Origin: Knoxdaviesia capensis | Lineage: Eukaryota > Ascomycota > Sordariomycetes > Microascales > Gondwanamycetaceae | Direction of reading: 5' to 3' | DNA length: 64,000 nucleotides | Assembly: GCA_001510575.1 (NCBI GenBank) | Contig: LNGK01000008.1 | Location: 260,340-324,339, forward strand | Shown: piece by piece, positions 36,460-48,192 of the stretch | Position numbering within the stretch: the first letter of the stretch is position 1 | How the letters are laid out: every line of letters begins with the position of its first letter | The notes under the pieces: generated by a model | What the model was told of the DNA's origin: nothing | The model's input: the letters and a program-made list of their open reading frames with translations, nothing else | Databases searched by the model: none | Made by a program: the position numbers and the translations under genes

Positions 36460-37260
36460 ATGCTCGCCCTCTCGCCCCCGCCGCCGCCGCAAGCACCACC
36501 CCCCACCAAGCTCGTCGGCCGTCCGGCCCCGCCGCCGCCGGCCCAGCAATGGGCCGCCCCGCGCACGCCCCGCCCGCCGCCGCGCCTCTCGCCAACGCTG
36601 TTCCCCCCGCGGCCCGACCCCCCGCGCCGCGCCACCACCATGCCGCCCGACCCCGCCCACGACGCCGATCTGCACGGCCGCCCCCTGCGCCCGCACCAGG
36701 CCAAGAGCATCGAGATCTGGCGCGCCGAGGTCATCGCCGCCACCACCACCGCCACCCCCGCCGCGTCCGCCGCGTCCGCCACCGCCGACGGCCCCGCTGC
36801 TTCCAGTGTCCCCCCCCGCACATCTGCGTCCCCACACCGCCCCGCCCGCGCCGCTTCCGCCAAGCTCGCCTCCGCGCTGCCGCTGCCGCTGCCGCGGCCG
36901 CCGCCGCCCGGCGCCGGCCTACACCCCCCGCTCGAGCGCACATCGTGGCCCTCGCTCCGCCGCCTCGTCCGCCGCTTCCGCGCCCCGCCGCCCGCCGAGC
37001 ACACCCACATGTACGACCCGGGCCGGCTGGCCGCCGCGGACACAGCCGTGTTCGCCAGCGAGACGGATGGCAACGACGGCCATGGCAACGGCAACAACGT
37101 TGACGACGACGATGACGATGATAACGTCGGCTTGAAGTCCGCTGACTTGGATAGCGAGCCCGGCGGTGTGGATGCGCTGTTGGCCCAGCGCCAGGCGAGG
37201 TTGAAGCGCGCGCAGCGGTTGTTACGCACGGGTGCACCGCGGCGCTCGACGACTACGTGA
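36460..37260 (+). CDS. Proline-rich hypothetical protein
   Basis: This single-exon gene gives 266 residues if started at 36460. An in-frame ATG at 36640 in better context (CCACCATGC) would give 206. No known domain is recognised. The first 60 residues are a Pro-rich low-complexity segment. Then comes a more ordered part (HGRPLRPHQAKSIEIWRAEV), Ala/Thr linkers, a basic helix ERTSWPSLRRLVRRFRA, the segment HTHMYDPGRLAAADTAVF, an Asp-run and a C-terminal helix GVDALLAQRQARLKRAQRLL. The last three segments look like selected protein. GC-rich sequence makes the opposite strand open as well (36045-37394), but that product is only low complexity. Function unknown. Confidence 0.5.
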   Translation: MLALSPPPPPQAPPPTKLVGRPAPPPPAQQWAAPRTPRPPPRLSPTLFPPRPDPPRRATTMPPDPAHDADLHGRPLRPHQAKSIEIWRAEVIAATTTATPAASAASATADGPAASSVPPRTSASPHRPARAASAKLASALPLPLPRPPPPGAGLHPPLERTSWPSLRRLVRRFRAPPPAEHTHMYDPGRLAAADTAVFASETDGNDGHGNGNNVDDDDDDDNVGLKSADLDSEPGGVDALLAQRQARLKRAQRLLRTGAPRRSTTT

Positions 37261-39378
37261 CGGCTAGAGTCGTTCTTTTGGGGCTTCTTTTGGGTAGCTT
37301 TGTTTTGGGTTCCTTTTTGTGGGGGTTTTTTTTCTGGTTTTTTTCTGCATGCCGTTTTGTACCCGGTATGCTCAACTTCACTCATTTTTGGCACACTTTT
37401 GAAAATAGGGCGCCATCTCCGGATAAGAGTCCGGCTTTCTGTCTATCTATCCGCTTTTCTGGTTACCCTTTTTGTACATAGTCACGCGATCCACAGCACC
37501 CATCACCACCAGAACATAAGATTGGGAATTATTCCTCCTTGCTTTTATTTAAAGAGTGATAGCTGTGTAAGGGCATGACGGGGTAAAGTGTATGTGAATG
37601 TTTCGAAGGTTTCTGTATAAGTCCGGCCAGTAGTGTTCTTAACCTCCAGCTCTCAGACCCGGCGCCTCAAGCTGGATGCAGCTTACAAGACAGGGCCATC
37701 ATAGCTGCAGATACCACCAAAGGCCGGCGGAGAACAGGGCACGGAGGTGTAAAATGGGGGTGTGTGGTCAGTGTGTAGTGAGAAGGGGAGAACCGAAAAC
37801 AAAACCAAGCAGAGTGGGGGTAAAAAGCAGAGAAAGACGAAGAAAAAAATCACAATCGAACAATCATCCCGACGAAAACACAAGGCCAGACGCAGCTTTA
37901 CCAACGCAGAATCCCCGTTTCCTTGTCCCAAGTCCCCTCCAGTAGAAACAGTCGCAAAAAGAAAACAGTGCGTAAACTCTATCCATATCCCAGAACCTCC
38001 AGGTAAGGCAGCTCTGTATCTCCCACACATGACTCTAGATCAGCCTCGTCGTACAGCCTCTGTGTTCATGTACGTATGGCGAGAACCGAAAAGCCAAGGG
38101 GAATGTGTCAAGAGGCCCCTGAGCCAGGAGATCTGGGATTTCGGGAAGAAGCACACAAAAAAACAAAAAGTCCAAAAAAAACAAGCAGTTCCAAGATAAA
38201 AGTCCACGCATATGAATAACCAGGGCCAAAAAAGACAAGACAAGAAAGGGGAAAAAAAAGAAGAAAAAAAAGCTTCGACACCAAGTCCCAGGAAAGACAA
38301 GGGAGGATATATCACGTCTGATCCCCAGATATACAACCAAAGGAACAACGCCAGATTGGTGGGTCTCCCCGGCGCCGAATCGGGAGAGATCCCCCTCCGA
38401 CCCAGGGAGCGAGTCTGTGTGTGTGATGTGTGTAGGAGTGTACAACCGTACCCAGCAAGATCGGAAAAGGAGTAGTAACAAGCACGTAAAAAAAAGACCA
38501 GACAAAAACAATAGATCGGACAGGAAGAATATGTCGATTGATAAAAAGCTTGGGGGGGTATAAAAAGCCTGTGTCCTGGACAATAAGACCTGCCGGTTCA
38601 CCATCATCCCGTTTAAACATCCTCTCCATCTGTCCCGCTGCTCCGAAAGAAAAGTCGGAAAAGCCAAATGGTCATCTTGCAACAACCCTTCGACTCTACC
38701 GCAAACCCAATCCTCCAATGACTAAGAAAAACAGGAAACCATAGAAACAGGAGAGGAGAGAAGAGGGAAAACTGCAGAGATGGAGCCAGACCGATCACTT
38801 GAACGAATAAGATCTTCTTTGGAGGAGAGAAAGATAAGGTTTCTTTTCTTTTTGTCTTTTTTTTTTGGTTGCAAAGCGGTTCAGGGTCGTCGGGGAATCT
38901 GCAGATCCAATCCAGAGTCCCCTTTTCCACCCGCATTCCTCATGCTTAAAGTTCCTAAAACAAAGATTCTCCTATTTTAGTCCGTTCCACATGTCTTTGA
39001 AAGATAAAAGAGAGAAAAAACGACGAAAAAGAAAAAAAAACAAAAACGAAGAAGAGAAAAGCAAGTTTGCACGCACAACCCACACAACACACAAACACTC
39101 CACAGTCATGACGAAAAAAGAAATCTCTCCATTCAACCACCGGAAAACTACACCAGGATCACCTATCTTCCTAAACAGCACCAGTCGCCACCAACAAGTA
39201 AAGTCATGTCGACCATCTGGTGGTATGGAAGTCTCGTAAGAACAACCAAGCGCTAATATCCGTTACTTCGCGGATAGGCATGCACCACTCGCTCAGAGAT
39301 TTGAACATGCCGTGCTCCCTCAAGGGGCACAAACGCTGACGTGGGACCGCGTAGATAGGCGGAATCGGCCGGGCAGAT
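37261..39378. other. Intergenic between convergent genes
   Basis: No gene is seen. The plus strand is A-rich from about 37750 to 39100, with many short A runs. Frames on the minus strand there encode only Phe/Leu-rich artefacts of T runs. Confidence 0.55.
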
Positions 39379-41511
39379 TTAAGACGCAGCAGCGGGCACA
39401 GGCTCCTCGGCCTTCTCCTCCTTAGGCTCGACGGGGGCGGCAGCCTCCTCGGGAGCCTTCTCGGCAGGGGCCTCGGGCTCAACGCCGTCCGACGAGGTCC
39501 ACAGAGTCAGGTTATCCCGAAGCAGCTGCATAATAAGAGTGCTGTCCCGGTACGACTCCTCCGAAAGCGAGTCGAGCTCGGCGATGGCATCGTCGAAAGC
39601 CTGCTTGGCAAGGTGGCAGGCACGGTCGGGGGAGTTCAGAATCTCGTAGTAGAACACAGAGAAGTTCAGCGCAAGACCCAGGCGGATAGGGTGGGTGGGG
39701 GTGAGCTCGCTCTGGGCGACATCGGTAGCGCTCTGTAACAGAGGAGATAATAGACGTTAGTTGACCGAAACTGGATTTGCAGCAAAACGGTGCTAGATTT
39801 CTCAACCCAGCTCCTCCCCGGTGCGTATGCAATCGGATTCGTACCTTGTAGGCCTCGTGGGCAGCGGTAGCAGCGCTCTTGCGCTTCTCGTTGGAAGCGA
39901 ATTCGGCCAGGTAACGGTGGTAATCACCCTTCCTATATGAAAGGGAAAAAAAAAGCATGGGGGTCAGTAATCAGAGATCCAAAAAGAAGCGGAAAAAGAT
40001 TGGCTGTGAAAAGCAGTGTGGAGCTCGGTTCACCGGGTCCCTGGAATAGCCAACCCCCGGTACGCGACTCGATAAAATGGTTGAGTTCGTGGGCCCACAT
40101 TCTCCCCCCCCCGGACACAACTGTTGCGACCCAACGTGTCGAGCGAGATTTGATGTGAAAAAGGGAGAGAAAAGGGGGCCGTCAAATTAAAGGCATCAGA
40201 ACAAAGGGGAGACTTACATCTTGTGGTAGAACACCTTGGACTCTCCCGAGGCGGCCTGGGGAATGAGGAACTCGTCAAGGACATCAAGGACATCCTGGCA
40301 CACCTTCTCGAGCTCGGTCTCGATCTTGGAGCGGTACTCGCGGATAACAGTAACATGCTTCTCCGAACCCTTGGTCTCCTCCTTCTGCTCGATGGAGGAG
40401 ATGATGCGCCAGCTGGCACGGCGAGTGCCGACAACGTTCTTGTAGGCAACGCTGAGCAGGTTGCGCTCGTCAACCGAGAGCTCGCCACCCAGCTTGGCCA
40501 CCTCCTTCATGTAGGTGACCATCTCATCGTAACGCTCGGCCTGCTCGCAGAGGCGGGCGAGGAAAGTCTTGCTAGATTGGAGAGAAGGGGGGGGCTGCGT
40601 TAGTTGCTTCTGCCTTTTGCTCTCGATTTTGCGGCTCTCGCGGCGTGTGAAAGCGTAAGCGCTGTCGTTGGTATCAATCAAATGGCTCGAAGAGGGGAAG
40701 CAATGCAGCCGGTATCAAATCCCGCCACGCTTATTTCCACCAAAAAGAAAATAACGGTGGTCACGAGGCATCTCCCTTCGTAACCCTAAGCGACTGTGGT
40801 GAACAAACGACGCATTACGACATGCGAGAAGAAACAGGCGTGATCAACACCAGACATTTCAACCAGCTAAGCCATGATAATTGCGTCGCACAAAAACCGA
40901 AGCTCGCGTGCTATCGAGGATGTCGACAGACGAGGCGGATACGGCGTATTCGGATCACCACGTCGGAGAGAAGAAAAAAAGGGAGTGACGTGTGTAGAGA
41001 TAGATACCAAGACCAGAAAACGAGCGGTCGAAAGGATGTGGAAGGTTAAAAAAAGAAAACGAACCTTTCGCGCTGTTAAAGTGAGAGAGAAAAAGAGGCA
41101 GAATGGTTAGAAACACTGATACTGAAATCAAGAGCGGGTTGTCTTATTTCCCCTCCTTCGCGCGCCTCAGCCGGGAAAAAAAGGGTGGAAGAGAGGACTG
41201 TGGTTGGTTCGGGCCCCTCCTCTCGTTTGCCCCCCCTCCAAGCCGGCGAGAAAACCCCGACTTGCACATGCTGCAGACAACAATAGCGACCATCGCGGAT
41301 TGTAGACTGGATAATTGGAAGCAAGAGAAGTGACAGAGCCAAAATCCCTTCCAAGTAGTTCCCAGCCGGCAGACCCGATGACGAAATTGGAGTGTGGAGG
41401 GAAGAGGGAAAAAAGGGGGGAAACATGACGGTGTGGTGCAGGACCCAGCGCGTGTTAAAGGGAAAAGAGAGCGATAGAGAATAGATAGTTGCAACATACC
41501 TCAGTAGTCAT
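39379..41511 (-). CDS. 14-3-3 family phosphoserine-binding adaptor protein
   Basis: Five exons, 41511-41500, 41072-41065, 40571-40218, 39932-39845 and 39732-39379, give 271 residues. The first exon encodes MTTE only; the second is an 8-nt microexon that completes RES before KTFLARLCEQAERYDEM. The family signatures RNLLSVAYKNVVG and YRDSTLIMQLLRDNLTLW are intact, as are the phosphate-binding Lys/Arg/Tyr positions (KNVVGTRR; YHRYLAEF). The C-terminal 35 residues are an acidic Ala/Pro/Glu tail typical of fungal isoforms. 14-3-3 dimers bind phosphorylated clients in signalling, cell cycle and metabolism. Introns 1 and 2 are long for this genome (427 and 493 nt). Intron ends are consensus GT-AG, and the frame closes exactly across all four. 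Confidence 0.97.
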
Positions 41512-42767
41512 TGTGAATAGTAGAGAAAAGGATCAATGAAAACTGCTCTGCAGTAATACGAAGAAGTGGATGGATGAAGAGGGAGGAAACGGTGGGAAGT
41601 TTGGAGGAGGAAGAAAAAAAAGTGTGTAGAAGAGGGAAGTGTAAACGGGAGAGTTTTTTGGTGGGTGGGAAGAAGGGAAAAAAAAACAAGGACGATGATG
41701 TTATATGGAGAGGAGGAAAAATAGAGGAAGAAAAACAAAGGAAACAATATTTGTAGTGGTAATTTTAAGACGAAGAGGAAATGAGAAAGAGCGTTTGAAT
41801 GAAATAGCAAGATTGGGTCAGGTCAGGTGGGATGCAGGAAGGGGGGGAAAATTATGTATACAGATAAGGAGGAAAGGGGATGGAAGATGAGAGAAAAGGT
41901 ACCTGGGCTTTGTATGGGGATTGCTAGCAACAAACAAGTACCTCCATACGAAATATTGGATAGAGGGGTGTTTTTCGTCTTTGGAGGAGAGGCCTGGAAC
42001 CAGACCTGCCCTGTTTCTGGTACCCTTTATATGGCGCCAGGGCTTTAAGGGTACATGGGGCTCTGTAAATTTTAGCAAGGAGGGGTTTCCATGGGTCCCC
42101 AGATTGTTGAATTCAGCTCTGGAATCAGCCACACTATCAATGTGTCTGTGTGTGGCGCGCCGTGATATCCAGCCACCCAGTGTAAGTGCTTACATTCATT
42201 CCATAAAAGTCACACCGTCCCAGCTTGTGCTTCCAGTTGTTCCAGCCCTGTTAATCCAGAGTGTTTCCTGTCTGTGAAACAACCTGCTGGAGCGGTACGG
42301 CCCCATTATCCGGCGTGTTTTGAGGTGCGTGCATTGACATCTTTGCGCTGTAATTTCGCTGCCTAGGGCGGGCTGTGCTGCGTGGGCGAAGAACATCACC
42401 AGTTGCATTGGGTGTACGCTTGCAAACGCAGACGCTTATCTTAACGGTATTGTTGTTCGCGATGCCACATGTTCGGGGTGTCAATCTGCACCTTAGCCAG
42501 GAGTTGCGTTTCCCAGGTATTCTTGTTCGGGTTCCAAAGGACCCTCTCCCAGGACCCCCAAACGTCTTCGCTGGGGGGGCATGGCATGCAAGGTAAATTT
42601 GGGAGCATCTCGCCGTTATTTGGGAGGCTGATATGATCTTGTCTCAGAGATGTCTCTTGGATTTTAGCTTCTGTTTCCATCACACTTCCTTCAGCCGCCA
42701 CGAAGGAAAAAAATGAGGCCGTGTCATCATCGTGTTTGCCTTGAGGGCTTTTGCGGGAAGACCGCTT

Positions 42768-42784
42768 CCCCCCCCCCCCCCCCC
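42768..42784. repeat. Homopolymer C run (17)
   Basis: This is a pure C run in intergenic DNA. Its length is a likely site of sequencing uncertainty. Confidence 0.8.
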
Positions 42785-43326
42785 TCTCCCTCCTCACCAG
42801 AACAATCTTGGTGTCACATGGAAAACGCCGGGGCTTCCAGCATCCACACACATCTCACCGTTCTGTCCAACACGCCCGCCCGCTCTGTTATCTATCTATC
42901 TAGCCCACGAAAACGAAAACAACATCTCTGCGTTGTCTTTTCCCTCTCCCTCGCCCAATCGCAATAATCCGCGTCTGTTCCCTATTTGATTGGCTCAGCC
43001 CAGAGATTACCCTAACCGCCACCCTCTCCTCCCCTCCCCTCCACTTCATTTATGAGCCAATCACCAATATTCCCCGGTGAGCTGCGCAGCCTGTGCTTAG
43101 AGCCCCCGCGTTCGCCGGACCTTGCGTTTGTTGTGTCAAGTATACAGGACTTACTCTGCATACAGTATGCTCGTACGTGTAGTGTCACTGACCAGTGTCC
43201 CAGAATAATAGAATACCCGGTGAATCTTGTTCCTGTGATGTTGAAAATCCGCGTGTCGTCCTTTCTCCGCCGGGATCGAACAAGATCAGTTCTCGGTTCA
43301 TCTCCCCCGCTTTTGTGTTTCACGCA

Positions 43327-43373
43327 ACCCTAACCATAACGAACCCTAATTATCCTTCCGCACTAACCCTAAT
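43327..43373. promoter_or_regulatory. Cluster of three ACCCTAA telomere-box motifs
   Basis: ACCCTAA occurs at 43327-43333, 43343-43349 and 43366-43372 with spacings of 16 and 23 bases. It is over 1.8 kb from the nearest start codon. The motif matches the ARCCCTAA consensus known for Tbf1; its role here is unknown. Confidence 0.35.
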
Positions 43374-44199
43374 ATATTTGAACTCCGCGTTGTCCACTGC
43401 CAACGGACGGCCAAGATAAACTCCGGTCTTATCCCACAATTAAATAGACTACAGCATGCACACGTTAAAGAGCCTGATCAGTACCGGGCAAGTCTTTCCC
43501 CCGTTATGGATACTGCTAGTTGGTTGCTTGGTTGCATGACGTGTTCTCTTGGGTGGTCGTACCATAAAGATTGTTCAGTATTCCTATTCATGGCTGTCAT
43601 CCATAGCTTCGGAAACGTCGGTATATCTTCTTTCTTCTTTTTGCCTGTTCAACTAGTACTATGTGCAGTTAACTCTCTGAATCGGCGGTCTCGATTCGGC
43701 CATTCTCACTTTACAGGCCAATCGTCACCACAGCGTTTCCAACGCCACCTACGCACCCCCACCAGACCAAACATCCCGGCACCATCATACTGTTTGCACC
43801 CATGAAGAAATGAAGAATACAAATGCATATTAGAAGGAGGTACAGTACATTATCCGATTAGACCAGATCACACTCCCGGTCAGAGAAAGCAACTGAATGT
43901 ATACAAAACGAGGCACAACGATGTTGCCAAGGAAAAGAGACACACCTGCCACCAAAAACTGTGAACAGAGACCAACGAACAGAAAAAAGCAAAGACAAGA
44001 CCCCCAACTCCAAACCCAGAAAGAACAAGAAGCAAGAAAAGTTTTCGTTTAGAACTATCGTAGCATGAAATCAGATATCGCGTTCGTTCACCTCATAAGA
44101 CGCAGAAACAACGCTGATGTTGGAGTGTGCAAGGCATTCACCCCCAACAGGGTAAGAACAGGAAGAAACATTGAAGCAACATCCACGTCACTCAACCGC

Positions 44200-45501
44200 C
44201 TACAGCTCATCTTCCACCAAAAGCTCATACTTCCCCTGACTCCAGTTCTTGGGATCTCCCCCCGGAACACAGAGTCCCAGACGCCAGAAGTAATCGCGAT
44301 GGGCAAAGAACAGTTCCCACAACGAGGGAATTCCAAGACCACGGAGCCGCTGGAAGGTGGTACTCAGTCTGTTCGTCTTCTTGTCGGGCACCTCGCCCTC
44401 AGCTTCAGCCTCCGCAGAGAACAGATTGCCAACGCGCCGAAGGTATGTCTCGCTGTCCCCAATGCTGCACGACGCATCATCATTGCCGACACAATAGCGA
44501 ACATCTTCGACCTCAGGGTAGAGATCCAGCTTGGAGATGAAGATCTCGCCGGCGTGTGCCCGGTAGCCCCACTTTGTCAGGGGCAAGGCCGGAACCGGGT
44601 CATTGCGGTGAGTGACACGGCGGAACGACCAGGACTCCGGATGATTGGCAGGAGAATCACTAGCGCCATCAACGGCATCATCCGGTTCCGGCTCGGTACC
44701 GTCGGTTAGGCTGAACACCGTGTTGATAAACTTCGCCAGCGCAGCGTTACCGATGCGCGGCTCTCCAAATGTTGTCACCTTCACGTTGTCCCAACCGTGA
44801 CACACACGCATCTCCAGTGCCGCGATGGCCGCAACGGCACCGCCGAGGCTATGGCCAGCGAGGTGGATGGTGTAGTCCGGGTACTTCGACCGAAGGTACC
44901 TGACTGCGGGCACCACATAGTCCCGGGCACTTTTCCATGAGGCCAGGAATCCAGAGTGAACCGTGCAATTTGTGCATGACTCCATCGGCTGTGGAGTAGC
45001 ATCGCTACCGTCCTCGCCGTCGTTTGGGGGGTTGTATGGCACATATTCTTGTGGCACCGTGCTTAGGTCCACGACAGTGTTTGTTATGCTATATGTGCCA
45101 CGGAAGGCAACAACAATCGACTTTTCGGCACTAACGTCCTTGAAGTCCGGGTCCTGTGTGTCGTTTCGCGGTTTGCCGTGATCGACGGCAATATATCCGC
45201 AACTATCGCTCAGCAGCATGCCGGTGTTCCATGTGTTCACCAGGCTGACTGTTGGGAAGTCATCGCATCGGCTAACGCAGTTGAAAGGCTTTGATACTCC
45301 GGTCGTTCCTACACAGTACGCAATATCGACAAGCCTCGACATTCGTTCTAATGAAACGAACAGCGGCAAGGAAATCGTTCGCGAAACATCGTCGTCAGCC
45401 GTCAAAGGATGCTGGGTGGGAGGGACGGCGGCAGCAGCGGCCCCGAGAGCAGAGACAACGCCGGATAAGGCGAGGCTGAAAAAAGGTGAATCGAGCCTCA
45501 T
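44200..45501 (-). CDS. Secreted class 3 (fungal) triacylglycerol lipase
   Basis: This single-exon gene gives 433 residues. The ATG at 45501 begins a signal peptide (hydrophobic core FFSLALSGVVSALGAAAAA), which is why I prefer it over the open upstream frame. Lipase_3 features follow in order: the Cys-containing lid region, the VVAFRGT oxyanion strand, CTVHSGFLASW, nucleophile elbow AGHSLGGAVA with Ser218, TFGEPRIGN, and a catalytic His region THRNDPVPALPL containing the Asp as well. Several N-glycosylation sequons are present. About 110 residues follow the usual end of the domain, including an Ala/Glu-rich segment. It should hydrolyse long-chain acylglycerols outside the cell. The next gene upstream (46488-47120) is also a secreted protein on the same strand. 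Confidence 0.92.
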   Translation of the reverse strand: MRLDSPFFSLALSGVVSALGAAAAAVPPTQHPLTADDDVSRTISLPLFVSLERMSRLVDIAYCVGTTGVSKPFNCVSRCDDFPTVSLVNTWNTGMLLSDSCGYIAVDHGKPRNDTQDPDFKDVSAEKSIVVAFRGTYSITNTVVDLSTVPQEYVPYNPPNDGEDGSDATPQPMESCTNCTVHSGFLASWKSARDYVVPAVRYLRSKYPDYTIHLAGHSLGGAVAAIAALEMRVCHGWDNVKVTTFGEPRIGNAALAKFINTVFSLTDGTEPEPDDAVDGASDSPANHPESWSFRRVTHRNDPVPALPLTKWGYRAHAGEIFISKLDLYPEVEDVRYCVGNDDASCSIGDSETYLRRVGNLFSAEAEAEGEVPDKKTNRLSTTFQRLRGLGIPSLWELFFAHRDYFWRLGLCVPGGDPKNWSQGKYELLVEDEL

Positions 45502-46487
45502 TATGGGAATGAAGATTTGCGTCAAGAGGATCAAGAGACGGAGAATGAGGGTTGGTGAGTATTGAAAGGCCAGAGTGGCGGAGGAGGCGGAAGGCCAAGA
45601 TGTTATATCAGCGGGCGAAAGCCGTCTGTTGGGGATGAGGTCACAAGACTTGGAGAAAGACCACAAAAATGGGGAAACAAAAGAAGAGCCGTCAGGACTG
45701 GATCAGATAGACTGGCAATAAGGGCCAACGCATGACTGGGAGACTTGGTCAGATGCCTGGAGACAGCATCAATCAAATCTGGGGAAACAGAGTTCAGCGG
45801 AACGGAGAAAGTCTTGGATCCAATTGGCGGGACAGAAACGCAAGGAAGAGCAGAACGAAATCCTTATCCAGAAGGAAAAGATGGAAGTGGATTCAGAACG
45901 AGGCTTTGTATCTGCCGAAAAGGCCGGAGAGAGAAGTGAGACGTCGTGAAGAGCAGGCGCAGAAAAGTCAAAGTGGTCACGTTTTGTTGGGGGAAAATCG
46001 TGAGGTCACTTGGACGGCCAGAAATGTCACAGTCCAGCTTCCCGTTCGACAGTTTGGGGTAGGCGCCAATTGAGACTTGTTGCCGTTTTTGGGGAGCAAA
46101 CGGAGCCAAACCGTTTCAGGCTATAGTGGCCACACGTGACTACACCGATCAACTTTAAGGGTTGCACCCTATCTAGTCTTACGAATCGTCGCTCGGCTTC
46201 ACTTCGAGTGATCCATGGCAGAGCACCATAATATGCAAAATGAATGGTCTATTTCTAATGTAAACCCATAATTTCGTTTCGTGCTCTTCCTGGCCGACGG
46301 TCAAATAAATATTAAGATGTAGTGTTGATAATAATGTCGTTTCTCATCGCGCGTCCTCTGTTCCGGGGGTGCTGGGGCTTGATGATCCCCTCCACGCCGT
46401 TTACCAGGATCACCTTCCGAAATTTTACCCTCTCTCTGCTCCCCTGACCCTCCAACTTTGAGCCGCATTCCACTGTTTGGATTCCCC
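45502..46487. other. Intergenic, lipase gene promoter
   Basis: No gene is seen between the two minus-strand secreted-protein genes; short frames only. Confidence 0.6.
45602..45609 (-). promoter_or_regulatory. Putative TATA element of the lipase gene
   Basis: GATATAAC lies on the minus strand about 100 bases upstream of the chosen ATG at 45501, which also supports that start over the longer frame reaching 45666. Confidence 0.35.
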
Positions 46488-47120
46488 TCATGCCTTGAAC
46501 GGGAGAACCGGCTGCAAGCTGGTAAAGCGCCCTTGAGCATCTCGCGGCGTTCCAGTGCACAGTTTCAGCGTCGAGTTGGAATTCGTGTAAGACACACCGT
46601 CACAGGCCACGGAGAGATCAACAGATCCAGTGGCTTCGTACAGCGGCTGGCTAAACAATCACACCAAAAGACGCATGTCAGCACTTTCTCTCTCCCCAAG
46701 AGAATATTGCAGCAGATCATCGAATAAAAGGCCTTACCCATCTGCAGCCTTGCAAACCTTCTGCACCATGGACAGCCGCTCACGATCGGGGCTGTAGATG
46801 AACTCGGCCCGGCGATCCTCACAGGGGAATCGCGGGGTTCTGCCGACCGGCCCGGAAGCCACCGACGAGGCGTTGAAGTAGCAGGGAGTGATTGTGGTTG
46901 CCTCAGTGTTTAGGGACACCTGCACGTAGACAAAGCTGAAGGAGTCGGGGCCGATGGTCTTGTTCGAGGCCGTAGAGGTCGTCTTCTGGAGATTGAAGTT
47001 CAGAACCCGGAATTCGGACGGGAGGTTCTCAGAGGCGCACTGTTGTCTGTTCACCAACCCGCCCAGCACGGTCGGCACCGCCATGGCCATAGCCAAAAGG
47101 AAAGCTCCGGAAGTCTTCAT
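46488..47120 (-). CDS. Small secreted cysteine-containing protein, AA1-like fold candidate
   Basis: Two exons, 47120-46738 and 46650-46488, give 181 residues; the 87-nt intron opens GTAAGG and closes TTTAG. A signal peptide (MKTSGAFLLAMAMAVPTVLG) precedes a mature chain with six cysteines. FRVLNFNL, SFSFVYVQVSL, a Pro-Cys and then RAEFIYSPDRERLSMVQKVC follow. The last resembles the F-F-x(2)-DR-x-x-L-x-x-QKV block of Alternaria Alt a 1 and related AA1-like secreted proteins. The rest (SVDLSVACDGVSYTN) fits another beta strand with a disulphide. AA1-like proteins are beta-barrel secreted proteins of unclear function, and some interact with hosts. The assignment rests on pattern resemblance. Without the intron the protein would stop after KAADG, so the spliced form is preferred. 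Confidence 0.78.
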
Positions 47121-48192
47121 TGTGAGAAAGAGTGAGAAAGAGAGTGAAAGAGAAGGTGATGGCAACACAAGAGGGCTAAGAGAGAGAGAGTGAAGGATGA
47201 AGATGCTGAGAAAGGCCTATATTAACCGACTTCACAGATGGGAGACCTAGAGACTTTATATACGAGGGGAAACAGGCACATAATGCAGATCGGACCTGGA
47301 TCTCTTGATGACCCGGGAATTCAATAAACACAGCCCACAAATGCCAGTTCAGAATATCCGCGCCTGTTGGCGAAATGTTTCTCCTTTCATCGAATTGTTT
47401 GCCGAAGAGGAAACAACCACCTCGTTTCGTTTCCAGCAACCAGCCAAACGCCACAAAAATGCTGGAAGACAATGTTCCAAAAATAAACGCAGCCAGCCGT
47501 GCAACAGTCGGCCCTGTTCGTTGGGCAGAGCAACAGATGAAAAGACACGAGCAGGGGGGGGGAAATACGATCTGGAGTGAGTCCCGGGACTTCACAGCTC
47601 GCCTTTGCTTCTCGTTTCTGCCTTTTCCCGGAGAGAGGGCTGGGGCGCTGCTGCTGTGCTGGCATATAAGAGAAGGCCCAAAAACGCACCAAAGGCCAAT
47701 GACAAGCGGTTCGCACCCACCACCGCCACCTCCTCCGGCAGCCTACAGGAGCAGAAATCCCGTATATGCCCCAGCCACCGGAGGCGGAACCAACGGGTAA
47801 GATCGAACAACAATCAACAGAGCGGCACAGGCATGAAGAGAGCCAGGATGTTGAATTCCAGGCGAGCATGAAGAATCACAGATGCCCGAGCTGTTTCAGA
47901 CAGCCGAGGCCACATGTATCAGTACACACATATTATGTCAGAGCTGAGTCAAGATATGGGGCCTTTGCTGTCCACCCAAGGAGGTCTGCCATTCATTCAC
48001 GTGACGCACAAATTGATTCCACGAAATTTGGCTCTTGCCCGCACTAAATTTTTCTGGCCCATACGTCCAATATCTCCACCCAATATCCTATCCAGAACTT
48101 TTTTTTTTCCTTTCCTTTTTTTCTTCTCCATCGCCCAACTCTTTTTTGTCGACAACTCCCACCCCTTCGACAACCAAAAATCACCAAATACA
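47121..48192. promoter_or_regulatory. Divergent promoter region between the secreted protein gene and the eL36 gene
   Basis: No gene lies here. The left end holds the TATA box of the minus-strand gene. The right end (48095-48190) is a T/C-rich tract immediately before the ribosomal protein gene, typical of fungal ribosomal protein leaders. Confidence 0.55.
47254..47262 (-). promoter_or_regulatory. TATA box of the small secreted protein gene
   Basis: A perfect TATATAAAG lies on the minus strand 134-142 bases upstream of the ATG at 47120, a normal distance for a fungal gene with a 100-base leader. Confidence 0.6.

Larger units (their letters stand above)
41512..44199. other. Gene-empty stretch, includes 14-3-3 promoter
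   Basis: No supportable gene lies here. The first 350 bases are purine-rich on the plus strand, that is, a pyrimidine-rich leader for the minus-strand 14-3-3 gene. A 17-base C run lies at 42768-42784 and three ACCCTAA motifs at 43327-43373. Confidence 0.5.

Noticed and set aside
36045..37394. Minus-strand open frame of 449 codons opposite the proline-rich gene
   Set aside because: It is made of Gly/Arg runs and AG-repeat translation with no domain. The plus strand has more protein-like segments, although I hold that call only at moderate confidence.
38035..38718. Minus-strand frame of 227 codons, Phe/Leu-rich, membrane-protein-like
   Set aside because: Hydrophobicity comes from translating T runs; no start context, domain or consistent neighbours.
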